From Paraburkholderia sp. NMBU_R16 (lineage in GTDB: Bacteria; Pseudomonadota; Gammaproteobacteria; Burkholderiales; Burkholderiaceae), in assembly GCF_013282575.1 (NCBI RefSeq), contig NZ_JAAAYE010000026.1, forward strand, positions 24,806-88,805: a stretch of DNA of 64,000 nt, in the 5' to 3' direction. The stretch's first letter is position 1. Each line of letters begins with the position of its first letter. The notes below the pieces were generated by a model. The model searched no databases, was not told the origin of the DNA, and was given only the letters and a program-made list of their open reading frames with translations. The position numbers and the translations under genes are program-made. This document shows positions 33,426 through 43,178 of this stretch, piece after piece.

Positions 33426-33854
33426 AAACATTCGCCTGAAAAAGAATTGCAAGAAACACAGCGTCCTCATGCGACCACTCCCGGCTCTCGCGCGCCGCAC
33501 GTCGATCTTTTATAGCATACGGATACGGCGTCTTCACGATCGGCGCATGCTTCATGCAAATCGTGCCCCGTATGCAGTCGGGCAAGCGTGCGAGACTTGC
33601 GTCCACACACTCGCCCGACATCTATGCCAATAATAGGCCCGTGTTTCGTGCGCGTGCTCATCGAATCGAGAAAAAATGGCGATTTTGCGTACGCTCGCGC
33701 CTCTTCGGGCGCGTTGAAATATCGAACGGCAGCGACGATAATGGGTCGGTTCACGTTCCTCTCGGCCGCAAGGGTCGTGCCGCGGCGCAGCCACGATCGA
33801 TCCACGGCGCGCGGTTCGGAGCAAGAAGAGACAGGAGAGGGCCGCTAAGGACAC
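33426..33854. other. Intergenic region ahead of the sensor kinase locus
   Basis: 429 bp between the leftward hypothetical gene and the rightward kinase gene. Small ORFs exist on both strands but none has a convincing ribosome site or similarity. A 6-bp hairpin CGCGCC/GGCGCG lies near 33693-33712. The only clear signal is AAGGA before the kinase ATG. No promoter could be assigned. Confidence 0.4.
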
Positions 33855-35459
33855 ATGAAACTGTTCACCAAGGGGCTGCTGCTGATCGCGGTGCCGAGCG
33901 TCGTCGAACTGGCATTGCTCGGCATGTTGTCGAAGACTCAGGAGCAGACGTCGCAGGCCGCGCAGTGGGCAGCGCACAGCAAGCAGGTTCTCTATCAGGC
34001 GTCGGTGATCGCCGATCCGCTCTTGCGCGCGGCGTCCCGCGTGCGCGCAGGGCTCATCGCAGGCGACCCCGCCTTCATCGATCGTCGCATGGTCTGGGTC
34101 GACCTGGGCGATCGGCTGGCGCAACTCGAGCGGTTCGTCGCGGACGATCCGCTTCAGGTGGAGCGCGTGCGGCGCATGCGCGAAGCGGTCAATGCCTATC
34201 GCGCGCAGACCGATGCAGTCTACGCCGCACTTCGCAGCGGGCAGCGGATCCGGCTGGCTTCGGTCGAAGACTCGCCGCTGCCAGAGCCCATCCGGGTTTT
34301 TCGCGACGAACTCGATGCGTTCGTCGATGCCGAATCGCGGCTGGATGGGCAGCGTAGCGCCGAGCTTGCCGCCACGCGCGACGAGCAGCGTCGTGCGCTC
34401 GTGGCCGCGATTGCCGGCTCGATGCTGATTTGGGCTGTCGCGGCGCTGGGCTTCGCGGGCAATATTGGCCGCCGGCTGGCCACGTTGACCGCCAACGCCG
34501 AGCGGCTGGGCCGCGCGCAGTCGCTCGGCGCGCCGCTCGCGGGTAACGACGAACTGGCGGAGCTCGACGTCGTGCTCCATCGGACGAGCGCCCGGCTGGC
34601 CGCCGCGGACCAGGAACAGGCCGCGTTGCAGCGCACGCTGGAGGCGCGCGCGCGGGAATTGACCGAGGTGAACGACAACCTGCGCCAACAAAAGCAGGAC
34701 AACGATATGTTCATCTATAGCGTCTCGCACGATTTGCGCTCGCCGCTCGTCAATCTGCAGGGCTTTTCGCGGGAGCTGCAGGTATCGTGCGATGAATTGC
34801 GCGGGATGCTGGACGACGCGCGTTTGCCCGGACCCGAGCGGGCGCGCATCTCGCACGTGCTGGATGGTAATTTGAGCGAGGCATTGCACTTTTTGCGGAC
34901 CGCCGTCTCGCGCTCGGCGTCGATCATCGACGCACTGTTGCGCATTTCGCGAGCGGGGCGCCTCGAGTATCAGTGGCAGCGGGTCAGCGTGGCGCGGGCC
35001 GTGGCGCGTGTGGTGGAATCGCTGCATGCGCAGATCAGTGAGCGCGGTATCGTGATCTCGGTCGGTGAGTTGCCCCCGGTGTGGGGCGACCCGACGGCGA
35101 TCGAGCAGATTTTCGGCAACCTCATCGGTAACGCCGTCAATTACTTGGACCCGACGCGAACGGGCCGCATTGAAATCGGTGCGCTCGAGCAGCCGCCCGC
35201 CGAGCCGGGCGAGCGCGTGGCACGCATGCGCACTTATTATGTGCGTGACAACGGGCTTGGTATTCCCAAGGCCTATATGTCGAAGATGTTCAGTGCGTTT
35301 CAGCGGCTGCATGGCGATCGAACCAAGGGCGACGGCATCGGGCTCGCGCTCGTGCGGCGCGTGACCGAACGGCACGGCGGCCGCACATGGGTGGAATCGG
35401 AGGAAGGCGTGGGGTCCACGTTTTTTGTGACATTGCCCGAACAACCAGTCCGATCATAA
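33855..35459 (+). CDS. Membrane sensor histidine kinase (CHASE3-type sensor)
   Basis: A 534-residue histidine kinase. Membrane helix 1 is at the N-terminus (LLLIAVPSVVELALLG), followed by a mainly helical periplasmic CHASE3-like region to about residue 175, helix 2 (AIAGSMLIWAVAALGFAG) near 180-200, a HAMP-like linker and coiled coil. The kinase core has SVSHDLRSPLVNLQGFSREL (phosphoacceptor His), N-box QIFGNLIGNAVNYL, G1 DNGLGIP and G2 GDGIGLALV. The phosphoacceptor region resembles phytochrome-type kinases. The gene is 44 bp upstream of a hybrid kinase and probably cotranscribed. Confidence 0.92.
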   Translation: MKLFTKGLLLIAVPSVVELALLGMLSKTQEQTSQAAQWAAHSKQVLYQASVIADPLLRAASRVRAGLIAGDPAFIDRRMVWVDLGDRLAQLERFVADDPLQVERVRRMREAVNAYRAQTDAVYAALRSGQRIRLASVEDSPLPEPIRVFRDELDAFVDAESRLDGQRSAELAATRDEQRRALVAAIAGSMLIWAVAALGFAGNIGRRLATLTANAERLGRAQSLGAPLAGNDELAELDVVLHRTSARLAAADQEQAALQRTLEARARELTEVNDNLRQQKQDNDMFIYSVSHDLRSPLVNLQGFSRELQVSCDELRGMLDDARLPGPERARISHVLDGNLSEALHFLRTAVSRSASIIDALLRISRAGRLEYQWQRVSVARAVARVVESLHAQISERGIVISVGELPPVWGDPTAIEQIFGNLIGNAVNYLDPTRTGRIEIGALEQPPAEPGERVARMRTYYVRDNGLGIPKAYMSKMFSAFQRLHGDRTKGDGIGLALVRRVTERHGGRTWVESEEGVGSTFFVTLPEQPVRS

Positions 35460-35503
35460 TCTGTCAAAGAAAACGACAAACCAACCGAGAGGCGAACACC
35501 CGT

Positions 35504-37498
35504 ATGAACGACGCCGCGCCTGGCCCGGCAACTGCCCGCGTGCTCGTCGTCGACGACGACGAGGGCATCTTGCGCCTCGCGCGAAAATCACTCGAGCGCG
35601 CGGGTTGTCGCGTGTTTTCGAGTTCGAACGTCGTGGCGGCGCGCGCGAGCATCGAGGGCGACCGGCCCGATCTGCTCGTGCTCGACTATCAACTCGAGTG
35701 CGCCGAAACGGGGCTGGATTTCTTTCGCCGGCTGCGGCGGGAGGGCATCGCGCTGCCGGCCATCCTCGTTACCGGGTTCACCGACGAATCGCGGGTCATC
35801 GAGGCACTGCGCGCCGGCATATCGGACGTGGTGCCGAAGTCGGAAGGCTACCTCGACTATCTGCCGGAAGCCGTCGAACGCGTGCTCGCACAGGTTCGCC
35901 TGCAGCGTGCGTCGGCAGAGGCCCTGCTGCTGCGCGACCGCGAGGCACATTACCGGAGTCTGTCGGAGACCTTGCCGCACCTCGTTTTCACGAGCAACTC
36001 GCGCGGCGAGTGCGATTTCTTCTCCAAACAGTGGTACGCCTATACCGGGCTCGACGAGGCGGCGTCGCGAGGCCTCGGCTGGCTCGACGCGGTGCATCCA
36101 GACGATCGGGAAGCGCTGCGCCGCAACTGGCTCGACGCGGTCCGAGGCGATGCGGCCGATCATCGGCACGAGCTGCGCATTCGGGGCAGCGATGGCAGCT
36201 ACCGCTGGTTCGACATGCGCATCGCACCGGTGCGCGACGCAAGTGGCGGCATCGCCAAATGGTTCGCGAGCTGTACAGACATCCAATCGCAACGCGAGGC
36301 GATCGACGAGCGCGAGCGCTTGCTCGCTGCCGAACAAAGCGCGCGCCAAACGGCCGAGGAAGCGAATCGCGCGAAGGATCGTTTTCTCGCCATGCTCTCG
36401 CACGAGCTGCGCACGCCGTTGACCCCGGTGCTGGCGGGGACGCGCGTGCTCGAAGTGATGCCAGGCCTGCCCGATGCCGCGCAAGCAACCGTCAAGATGA
36501 TCCGGCGCAACATCGAACTGGAGGCACGGCTCATCGACGACCTCCTCGATCTCACGCGCGTTGCCAACGGAAAATTGCGCCTTTCGCTCGAAGCGGTCGA
36601 CGTACACGAAGTGATCGACAGTGTGCTCGAACTCTTTCACAGCGAGATCCAGGTCAAACAGCTCGACGTCAATGTCGAAAAAATGGCGACCAACCGCTAT
36701 GTGCTGGCGGATCGTGCCCGGCTGCAGCAGATGCTCTGGAATCTCGTACGCAACGCGGCGAAGTTCACGCCGGACGGCGGCCATATCTATGTGCGCACGC
36801 GCGATGCGCGCATGCAGATCGAAATCTCGATCGAGGATACGGGGATCGGCATTGCGCCCGATCAGATCGGCAAGCTTTTCAATGCGTTCGAACAGGGCAG
36901 TCAACGGATGACCCAGCAGTTCGGCGGGTTGGGTCTGGGGCTGGCCATCACCAAGGCGCTGACCGACGCTCATGGCGGCACTGTCAGCGCCCACAGCCCC
37001 GGGCCGCATTGCGGTGCGACCTTCACGATTGCGCTGCCGACCGTTGACGCGCCCGCCGCGACGCCCGAAGTGACCGACGCCGCCGCGGGCGGCGCCGACG
37101 AGCGGTTGGCGATACTGCTCGTCGAGGATCACGCCGATACGGCAGAAGTCATGGCGCAGCTGATGCGCGGGCTCGGCCATGAGGTGACGGTCGCGTCCTC
37201 AGTGGCAAGCGCGCTGTCCGCGTCGCAGGGGTCTTCGTTCGACCTCATCGTCAGCGACATCGGCTTGCCCGATGGCACGGGAATCGATTTCATCGGTGCT
37301 TTCCGTCAGCGCTCGCAAGTCCCGGCCGTCGCGCTGACGGGCTTTGGCACGGACGAGGATGTGCGGCGCTGTCTGGCGGCTGGGTTCACTTCGCACCTCA
37401 CGAAACCCGTCAATTTCGCTCAGCTCGAAGAGCTCATCCAGCGCACCGCGGCGGAAAAAGCCGGCGGGGATGGTGGCCCGCGCGCGGCGGTGGGGTGA
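35504..37498 (+). CDS. Soluble hybrid kinase: REC-PAS-HisKA-HATPase-REC
   Basis: A 664-residue cytosolic protein. An N-terminal receiver (VLVVDDDEGILRLAR; phosphoacceptor Asp in LLVLDYQLE) is followed by a PAS/PAC domain (SLSETLPHLVFTSNSRGECD, then GSYRWFDMRIAPVRDASG), the kinase core (FLAMLSHELRTPLTPVL; N-box MLWNLVRNAAKFT; EDTGIGI; GGLGLGLAI) and a C-terminal receiver (ILLVEDHADTAEVM; DLIVSDIGLPDGTG). No DNA-binding output is present, so output must go through another protein or phosphotransfer. Two receivers around one kinase suggest it receives phosphate from the upstream membrane kinase. GAGAGG precedes the ATG. Confidence 0.93.
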   Translation: MNDAAPGPATARVLVVDDDEGILRLARKSLERAGCRVFSSSNVVAARASIEGDRPDLLVLDYQLECAETGLDFFRRLRREGIALPAILVTGFTDESRVIEALRAGISDVVPKSEGYLDYLPEAVERVLAQVRLQRASAEALLLRDREAHYRSLSETLPHLVFTSNSRGECDFFSKQWYAYTGLDEAASRGLGWLDAVHPDDREALRRNWLDAVRGDAADHRHELRIRGSDGSYRWFDMRIAPVRDASGGIAKWFASCTDIQSQREAIDERERLLAAEQSARQTAEEANRAKDRFLAMLSHELRTPLTPVLAGTRVLEVMPGLPDAAQATVKMIRRNIELEARLIDDLLDLTRVANGKLRLSLEAVDVHEVIDSVLELFHSEIQVKQLDVNVEKMATNRYVLADRARLQQMLWNLVRNAAKFTPDGGHIYVRTRDARMQIEISIEDTGIGIAPDQIGKLFNAFEQGSQRMTQQFGGLGLGLAITKALTDAHGGTVSAHSPGPHCGATFTIALPTVDAPAATPEVTDAAAGGADERLAILLVEDHADTAEVMAQLMRGLGHEVTVASSVASALSASQGSSFDLIVSDIGLPDGTGIDFIGAFRQRSQVPAVALTGFGTDEDVRRCLAAGFTSHLTKPVNFAQLEELIQRTAAEKAGGDGGPRAAVG

Positions 37499-37570
37499 GG
37501 CGACGCCCGACTGCGTGTACAAGACGTTCTTCGCGCGTCGCCCGCGATCGGCCTCCGAGCGCTCGGCCGC

Positions 37571-38017
37571 TCAGCGCTTGAGCGAATCGCGAATCTCGCG
37601 CAGCAGTACGATCTCTTCGGGCGGGGGGGGCGGCTCCGCCGGCGCGGCGGGCTCTGCGGCTTCGAGTTGGCGTAGCTTGTTGATGAACTTGACCATTCCG
37701 AAAACGATGATCGCCAGGATCAGGAAGTTGATGACCACGGTGATGAACGAGCCGTAACCGAATACGGCGACGCCTGCCGTCTGCAGATCCTTGAACGAAT
37801 CGGGGTTGCCCTTGAACGAGGGAGGGATGTCGCCCAGGCGAATGAATTTGTTCGAGAAATCGAGCCCGCCCGTTGCCACGCCCACGAGCGGCATGATCAG
37901 ATCCTTGACGATCGAATTGACGATCGTCGAGAAGGCGCCCCCGATGATGACGCCGATCGCGAGATCCATCACATTGCCCTTGACGGCGAATTCCTTGAAC
38001 TCCTTCACGATGCTCAT
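37571..38017 (-). CDS. mscL: Large-conductance mechanosensitive channel MscL
   Basis: A 148-residue emergency osmotic release channel. The N-terminal amphipathic helix and TM1 read [25 protein letters not shown] followed by [12 protein letters not shown] (quoted in parts as [18 protein letters not shown]). The loop GLDFSNKFI and TM2 [20 protein letters not shown] follow. The C-terminal linker is Pro/Ala-rich with five prolines encoded in a G8/C8 run, then the terminal helix [15 protein letters not shown]. Very strong RBS AGGAGGGAAG before ATG 38017. Confidence 0.97.
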   Translation of the reverse strand: MSIVKEFKEFAVKGNVMDLAIGVIIGGAFSTIVNSIVKDLIMPLVGVATGGLDFSNKFIRLGDIPPSFKGNPDSFKDLQTAGVAVFGYGSFITVVINFLILAIIVFGMVKFINKLRQLEAAEPAAPAEPPPPPEEIVLLREIRDSLKR

Positions 38018-38157
38018 GTTTTCTTCCCTCCTTGTGAAGGGCGCGCGGCAATGAATGTTGGCGCCCGCGGCCATGATAGCAACGGGCGGGCCGAGCGCGC
38101 GTTTTTTCGTTCGGTGCGCGGCGCGTCTTTAGCCGTCGCCGATCTCGCCGTGCGTGC

Positions 38158-39564
38158 TCAGATCCGATAGGCGAGGCGCAGCCCGCCCCAATGCCGTGCT
38201 GCGACGAAGATCGGTGCCGATGCGTCTTTCATCGTCACGAACTGGCCGCCGCCCATGTCGCGGCGGTAGGTCTGTAGCAGGAACGGTTTCGTATGCGTTG
38301 CGCAAGCGAGTCCCGTTCGGTCGTTGAAAATCCTGCGATTGCGACAGTGCGCGGCGTTCCAGGCGGGCTCGCCCGGACGCTGCGGCTCGGAAAACTTCTT
38401 GTTATGCGTCGGCAGATAGCCTCGGACGTCGACGGCAGCGCAAAACGCCACCCGGTCGTCGAGCGCGAGCAGCGGCTCCTGGAACGCCGGCAACACCCGA
38501 TCGGTGAAGTGCGTGAAGCGCGTCATGAACTGCTGCGGATCGGAACCCGGGATCGGGACATAGTTGGCGTCGAAGAGGTCCTCGAGCCGGATATCGCCGC
38601 GCGCGATGGCGGCCTCGAACGCCTTGCCGATCGCCGCGGCAGTGCGCTGCACGGCCTCGATGAAACGCGTATCGGGCGTCTCGACGCCCGTTGCGGCGGT
38701 CAGTTCGATCAGCGTCTCCGAGACGCTGACGAGGTTGGAAAGGCGGTCTTTCGCTTGAAGGAAGTTCTCGCCCGATTGCTCGACGTCGTTCGCGATGGCG
38801 GCGACCGCCTGTTCGAGCGTATGGCACTGCGTTTCGATTTCGGTCGTGAGCGTCGCGATCTCTTCGGCTTCGCCGTGCAGTTTCGTGACCGCATTGCCGG
38901 TGGACGCGACGATTTCGCCGATCGTGCGCGTACCGTCCTTCACGCGATTGGCGCGTGCGGTGTTCTCGGTGCCGTCGGCGATCAATTGCTCGGTCTGTGA
39001 GGTCAGGCGCGCGAGCGTGGCTTCGATCTGGGACGTCGCTTGAGCCGTCTTGCTCGAGAGGTTTTTGACCTCGGCGGCTACGACGGCGAAGCTCTTGCCC
39101 GATTCGCCCGCGCGCGCCGCTTCGATCGCCGCGTTGATCGCGAGCAGATGCGTTTGCCGGGCAATGAGCGAAATCTCTTCCGAAACGCTGCTGACATGAG
39201 CGAGCGCCTCGCGCAACGCGTCGATCTGCGTGGCGATGCCCGTTACCCCTTGCACGAGCCCATGAATATCCTCGAGCGATGCGTCGAGCGTGGCGCGCGA
39301 TTCGTCGACGGCTTGCGAGGCTTCGGCGCTGACGACACGCACCTGGCGCGCCGCTTCGGCGATACGGTGGTTGCCGGCCATCGTCACGGCGGCGGACTCG
39401 CGCAACTGCCGGCACACGTGCGCCTGGGTCGCGACGCGGTTGGCGACCTCTTCGACGTGGCCGGATACATCGCAGATTTCGACGCCGAGCTTGCCCGCGT
39501 GCTCGGCGATATCGCCGACGAGCGAGTGCGTAAAGCGGGGCCGGCGCTTGACGAAGCGCATCAT
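38158..39564 (-). CDS. Soluble methyl-accepting chemotaxis protein with C-terminal sensor domain
   Basis: A 468-residue chemoreceptor without membrane helices. The signalling hairpin comes first ([27 protein letters not shown] near residue 133, shown in part as [17 protein letters not shown]). A C-terminal cytosolic sensor-like region of about 180 residues follows, with [45 protein letters not shown] and [20 protein letters not shown], a block common to many proteobacterial soluble receptors. GGAGA precedes two ATG codons at 39564 and 39561. It is divergent from a membrane chemoreceptor. The reversed order (signal then sensor) fits a cytoplasmic stimulus. Confidence 0.9.
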   Translation of the reverse strand: MMRFVKRRPRFTHSLVGDIAEHAGKLGVEICDVSGHVEEVANRVATQAHVCRQLRESAAVTMAGNHRIAEAARQVRVVSAEASQAVDESRATLDASLEDIHGLVQGVTGIATQIDALREALAHVSSVSEEISLIARQTHLLAINAAIEAARAGESGKSFAVVAAEVKNLSSKTAQATSQIEATLARLTSQTEQLIADGTENTARANRVKDGTRTIGEIVASTGNAVTKLHGEAEEIATLTTEIETQCHTLEQAVAAIANDVEQSGENFLQAKDRLSNLVSVSETLIELTAATGVETPDTRFIEAVQRTAAAIGKAFEAAIARGDIRLEDLFDANYVPIPGSDPQQFMTRFTHFTDRVLPAFQEPLLALDDRVAFCAAVDVRGYLPTHNKKFSEPQRPGEPAWNAAHCRNRRIFNDRTGLACATHTKPFLLQTYRRDMGGGQFVTMKDASAPIFVAARHWGGLRLAYRI

Positions 39565-39956
39565 GAAGGTCTCCTGACGGAGCTCGGCTCCGATCGTTTT
39601 TCTTCCCGGCCGACGCCGGCGCGAATCAGTTCTATCGAAGCGGGCTTACGCAGGCCTTACGCGGGCGTGCACCGAGGGCGTCGCGAACGACACGGCCGCC
39701 GCATGCTCGACCCATGTGTTTACGGCGCGGCAGCGTTCCGACTTGAGGTTTGCGGAGTAGTGAATTTCCGCCATTGCGCGTGCGTGGACAAGTCTTTAGA
39801 TTGAGCGGCGGCTTTGCACGCACGACGCGCCCGATGAGACCGCTCGCAGCAGCCCCGGGCTAGTTCCCACGCTCCGTCAGAGAGCCCATTCGTGCGCGCG
39901 TCACACATTACGGGAGAAACCGTGCGCGTTCCTTTTGCGGCGCGCATGCCGATATC
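39565..39956. other. Divergent region between two chemoreceptor genes
   Basis: 392 bp with no convincing ORF. GCCGATAT at 39948-39955 resembles a sigma-28 -10 but touches the ATG of the rightward gene and has no -35, so it is not called. No other promoter or operator was evident. Confidence 0.4.
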
Positions 39957-41609
39957 ATGTTCAATCGCTTGACGATACGCGGCGGGCTGACGCTCACGAT
40001 CGCGGGTTACACGCTCGCCCTCATTGCAACGATGGTAGTGGCGATGCTCGGGCTGAATCAGAGCAACGATGCGCTTCGCCAGATGTATGCGACCGATACG
40101 GCGGCGCTCACGCATCTGAAAACGAGTTCCGAGCGCATGCTGCAACTGCGGCTGGCGCTGGCCAGCTACGAGACGCTGTTTGCGATGGGCGAGGCCTCGG
40201 ACGACATGCTGCCGAAAGCGCATGACGTGCTCAAGCAGAGCGACACGGAATGGACCGAGTATCTGCGCAAACCGCGCGACGCCGAAGAAACCACGCTGGC
40301 TAACAACGTCGGCGAGGCCCGCAAGGCGCTCATCGACCAGGGCATCGAGCCCGAGTTCAAGGCATTGACGGACAACGATTTCAACGCATTCCGCAATATC
40401 CAGGGACGCACGGCCAATCAGCTCTACGCGCGCTACGATGCCGCGATCACGGCGCTCGAAGCGTTGCAGGTCCGGCATCAGCAGGCGCGCTACGATCGCG
40501 CGCAGCAGGCGTTCCACGCGCTGGCGCTCGCCGCCGCCGCAATGGCGGTCGTTGCCTTCGTCATCGGCATCATCGCGCGTACGGCGCTCGTCGCGGCGGT
40601 CGTACGGCCGATCGACAGCGTCATTCGTCACTTCGAGCGGATTGCCGCGGGCGACCTGACCGGTGCGATCGATACGAGCCGCAACAACGAAATGGGGCGC
40701 CTCGTGACGGCGCTCAAGCAGATGCAGACTGCGTTGGCCTCGACCGTGGGCCGGGTGCGCAGCGGCTCCGAGGCCATCATGCACGGCGCGCGCGAGATCG
40801 CGTCAGGCAATGCCGACCTCTCGCAGCGCACCGAGGAACAGGCGTCTTCGCTACAGCAGACGGCCTCGAACATGGAAGAGCTGACCGCGACGGTCAGGCA
40901 GAACGCGGATCATGCGCGCGAAGCCAATGCGCTCGCCGACGAAGCATCGCTCACGGCAACGCGCGGCGGCGAGGTGGTCGGCGATGTCGTGCGGACGATG
41001 GAAGACATCGCATCGAGTTCGAATCAGATCGGCGACATCAGCGGCGTGATCGAGGGGATCGCTTTCCAGACGAACATTCTTGCGCTCAACGCCGCCGTCG
41101 AGGCGGCACGCGCGGGCGAGCAAGGGCGGGGCTTCGCCGTGGTGGCCGGGGAAGTGCGCTCTCTCGCGCAGCGCAGCGCGAGCGCCGCCAAGGAGATCAA
41201 GGCGTTGATCGCGCAGTCGGCCGACAAGGTGCAGGCGGGCACGACCCTCGTTGCGCGCGCCGGTACGACGATGCAGGAAGTCGTGAGCGCCGTGCAGCGC
41301 GTGACCGATATCATCGGCAAGATCAGCACGGCTTCGGTCGAGCAATCCAGCGGCATCGATCAGATCGGCCAGGCTGTCATGCAGATGGACACGGTGACGC
41401 AGCAAAACGCGGCACTCGTCGAAGAAGCCGCCGCCGCGGCGGCGTCGCTCGAAGAGCAAGCGGCACAACTCGAAGCTGCCGTCGCCGCGTTTCGTGTCGA
41501 CGCGCATGCGGGCGCTGCCGCCACCGGGAATGCACGCGCGGCCGTCGCTCATGCGCCGGCATCACACACACGGCGCGAGCCTGCCGCGGCTGCCGCATTG
41601 CCGGTCTGA
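39957..41609 (+). CDS. Membrane methyl-accepting chemotaxis protein (four-helix-bundle sensor)
   Basis: A 550-residue transmembrane chemoreceptor. Helix 1 is [20 protein letters not shown] near residues 14-33, the periplasmic region to about 185 is helical and of the Tar/4HB type, helix 2 is [20 protein letters not shown] near 190-210, then HAMP ([20 protein letters not shown]) and the signalling hairpin ([20 protein letters not shown]). A potential CheR/CheB-type methylation region [19 protein letters not shown] is present. The C-terminal tail is Ala-rich with no CheR-docking pentapeptide. The ATG has no clear Shine-Dalgarno. Ligand unknown. Confidence 0.93.
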   Translation: MFNRLTIRGGLTLTIAGYTLALIATMVVAMLGLNQSNDALRQMYATDTAALTHLKTSSERMLQLRLALASYETLFAMGEASDDMLPKAHDVLKQSDTEWTEYLRKPRDAEETTLANNVGEARKALIDQGIEPEFKALTDNDFNAFRNIQGRTANQLYARYDAAITALEALQVRHQQARYDRAQQAFHALALAAAAMAVVAFVIGIIARTALVAAVVRPIDSVIRHFERIAAGDLTGAIDTSRNNEMGRLVTALKQMQTALASTVGRVRSGSEAIMHGAREIASGNADLSQRTEEQASSLQQTASNMEELTATVRQNADHAREANALADEASLTATRGGEVVGDVVRTMEDIASSSNQIGDISGVIEGIAFQTNILALNAAVEAARAGEQGRGFAVVAGEVRSLAQRSASAAKEIKALIAQSADKVQAGTTLVARAGTTMQEVVSAVQRVTDIIGKISTASVEQSSGIDQIGQAVMQMDTVTQQNAALVEEAAAAAASLEEQAAQLEAAVAAFRVDAHAGAAATGNARAAVAHAPASHTRREPAAAAALPV

Positions 41610-41620
41610 CGCACAGCGGG

Positions 41621-43102
41621 TCACGCGAACGAGTAATCGCGGACCCGCACGCGCCGCGTGCGGTGTTTGAAAACGAACGAGAGGCCGGGCCACAGCGCGG
41701 TATTTTTTCCGCTGGCGCTCAGATACCAGCTGCGGCATCCGGTCTGCCAAACCGAACGATGCAGCGTGTGCTGCAGGCGCTCGTTGAACGCGCGCTGCGC
41801 GGCATCCGTCACCGTCATCGTTCGGGCGCCGCGGCGAGCGAGCGTGCGCAGACAATCGGCGATGTAGTCGATCTGCGACTCGATCATATAAACCATCGAG
41901 TTGTGGCCGAGCCCCGTGTTGGGGCCGACGATCATGAAAAAATTCGGAAAGCCGGCCACACTCGTGCCGAGATAGGCTTCGGGGCCGTCGCGGCGCCAAC
42001 GCGCATCGAGATCGGCCCCGTTCGCGCCGATGACCGTAAAGGGCGCTCCCACATCGTTGACCTGAAAGCCCGTTGCGCAGACGATCGCGTCGACCGCGCG
42101 ATGCCTGCCGTCCGTCGTGACGATGCCGTCGGTGGCGATCTCGCCGATGGCGGTCGTCACGAGTTCGACGTTCGGCTGCGCGAGCGCCGGATAGTAATCG
42201 CTCGAAAGCAGTACACGCTTGCAGCCGAACCGGTAATCCGGTGTCAGCTTCTCGCGCAAATGGGCGTCGGGGACCCGTCGGGCCAGATAGGCGAGGCTGA
42301 ATGCCGTGGGCCCCTTCATCAATCGCGGATGGGAGACGAACGCGACGGCTCTGGCTTCATGCTGCCAATAAAGTGCATGGCGCAATAGACGTTGCGACAT
42401 CGGGAAACGCCGGAAGAGCCGCTGTGCGCGCTCGCTGATCGGTCGATCCGGTCGGGGCATGATCCAAGGCGGCGTGCGCTGAAACAGGTGAAGCTGCGCG
42501 ACGCGCGGCTGGATGCGCGGCACGAACTGTATCGCGCTCGCACCGGTCCCGATCACGGCAACCGTTTTACCTTCGAGCGCATAGTCGTGGTCCCACGCCG
42601 CCGAGTGAAAGAGCTTGCCCGCGAAGCGCTCGATGCCCGGAATGGCCGGTAGCGCCGGCCGCGACAGTGCACCGTTGGCCGCGATGACGATATCGGCTTC
42701 GACGCGCTCGCGCGAGCCGCCGCGTACGATGTCGAGCTGCCAGACGCGCGTGGCGTCATCGAAGCGGGCCGCGCTCACGCGCGCGCCGAAGCGGATGAAT
42801 GGCGCGAGGCCGTACTTGTCGGCACAGTGCTGCAAGTACGCGAGAATTTCGGACTGCGAAGCAAACGTGCGGGTCCAGGATGGATTGGGCTCGAACGAAA
42901 ACGAATAGAGATGGGAGGGAATGTCGCACGCGGCGCCCGGATAGACATTGTCCCGCCACGTGCCGCCGACGTCGTGGGCGGCTTCGTAGATCGCGAACGA
43001 GGCGATGCCCATGCGTTTCAAGCAGATGGCCATGCCGATGCCGGCGAAACCGCTTCCGACGATTGCGATGCGAGGCGTCCCCGCAGGCCGTGCGGCCGGC
43101 AT
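41621..43102 (-). CDS. Baeyer-Villiger-type flavin monooxygenase
   Basis: A 493-residue FAD- and NADPH-dependent monooxygenase. The FAD Rossmann motif VGSGFAGIGMAI is at the N-terminus, GGTWRDNVYPGAACDIPSHL near residue 45 fits the class, the fingerprint FAGKLFHSAAWD near residue 155 matches F-x-G-x3-H-x3-W-D, and the second Rossmann motif VIGTGASAIQ is near 177. The family oxidises cyclic or linear ketones, or steroids, to esters and lactones. The ATG at 43102 has only a weak ribosome site and is preceded by a strong 14-bp hairpin. It is downstream of and collinear with the TPR gene. Confidence 0.9.
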   Translation of the reverse strand: MPAARPAGTPRIAIVGSGFAGIGMAICLKRMGIASFAIYEAAHDVGGTWRDNVYPGAACDIPSHLYSFSFEPNPSWTRTFASQSEILAYLQHCADKYGLAPFIRFGARVSAARFDDATRVWQLDIVRGGSRERVEADIVIAANGALSRPALPAIPGIERFAGKLFHSAAWDHDYALEGKTVAVIGTGASAIQFVPRIQPRVAQLHLFQRTPPWIMPRPDRPISERAQRLFRRFPMSQRLLRHALYWQHEARAVAFVSHPRLMKGPTAFSLAYLARRVPDAHLREKLTPDYRFGCKRVLLSSDYYPALAQPNVELVTTAIGEIATDGIVTTDGRHRAVDAIVCATGFQVNDVGAPFTVIGANGADLDARWRRDGPEAYLGTSVAGFPNFFMIVGPNTGLGHNSMVYMIESQIDYIADCLRTLARRGARTMTVTDAAQRAFNERLQHTLHRSVWQTGCRSWYLSASGKNTALWPGLSFVFKHRTRRVRVRDYSFA

Positions 43103-43115
43103 CGTCAGTGCCCAA

Positions 43116-43148
43116 CGGCAGAGGCTCCCGCGTGGGGAGCCTCTGCCG
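43116..43148 (-). other. 14-bp perfect hairpin in the monooxygenase leader
   Basis: CGGCAGAGGCTCCC (43116-43129), loop GCGTG, GGGAGCCTCTGCCG (43135-43148). It lies between the TPR stop at 43179 and the monooxygenase ATG, only 13 bp from the latter. No T-run follows on either strand. It may uncouple or attenuate expression of the downstream gene. Confidence 0.75.
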
Positions 43149-43178
43149 ATTGCAGCGGGCCCAGTGCGATGCGCGCGC

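Noticed and set aside
33588..33848. 86-codon rightward ORF before the sensor kinase
   Set aside because: No ribosome site, no recognisable motif, and an equally open antisense frame; likely chance.
39948..39955. GCCGATAT as a sigma-28 -10 for the membrane chemoreceptor
   Set aside because: It abuts the start codon and has no -35.
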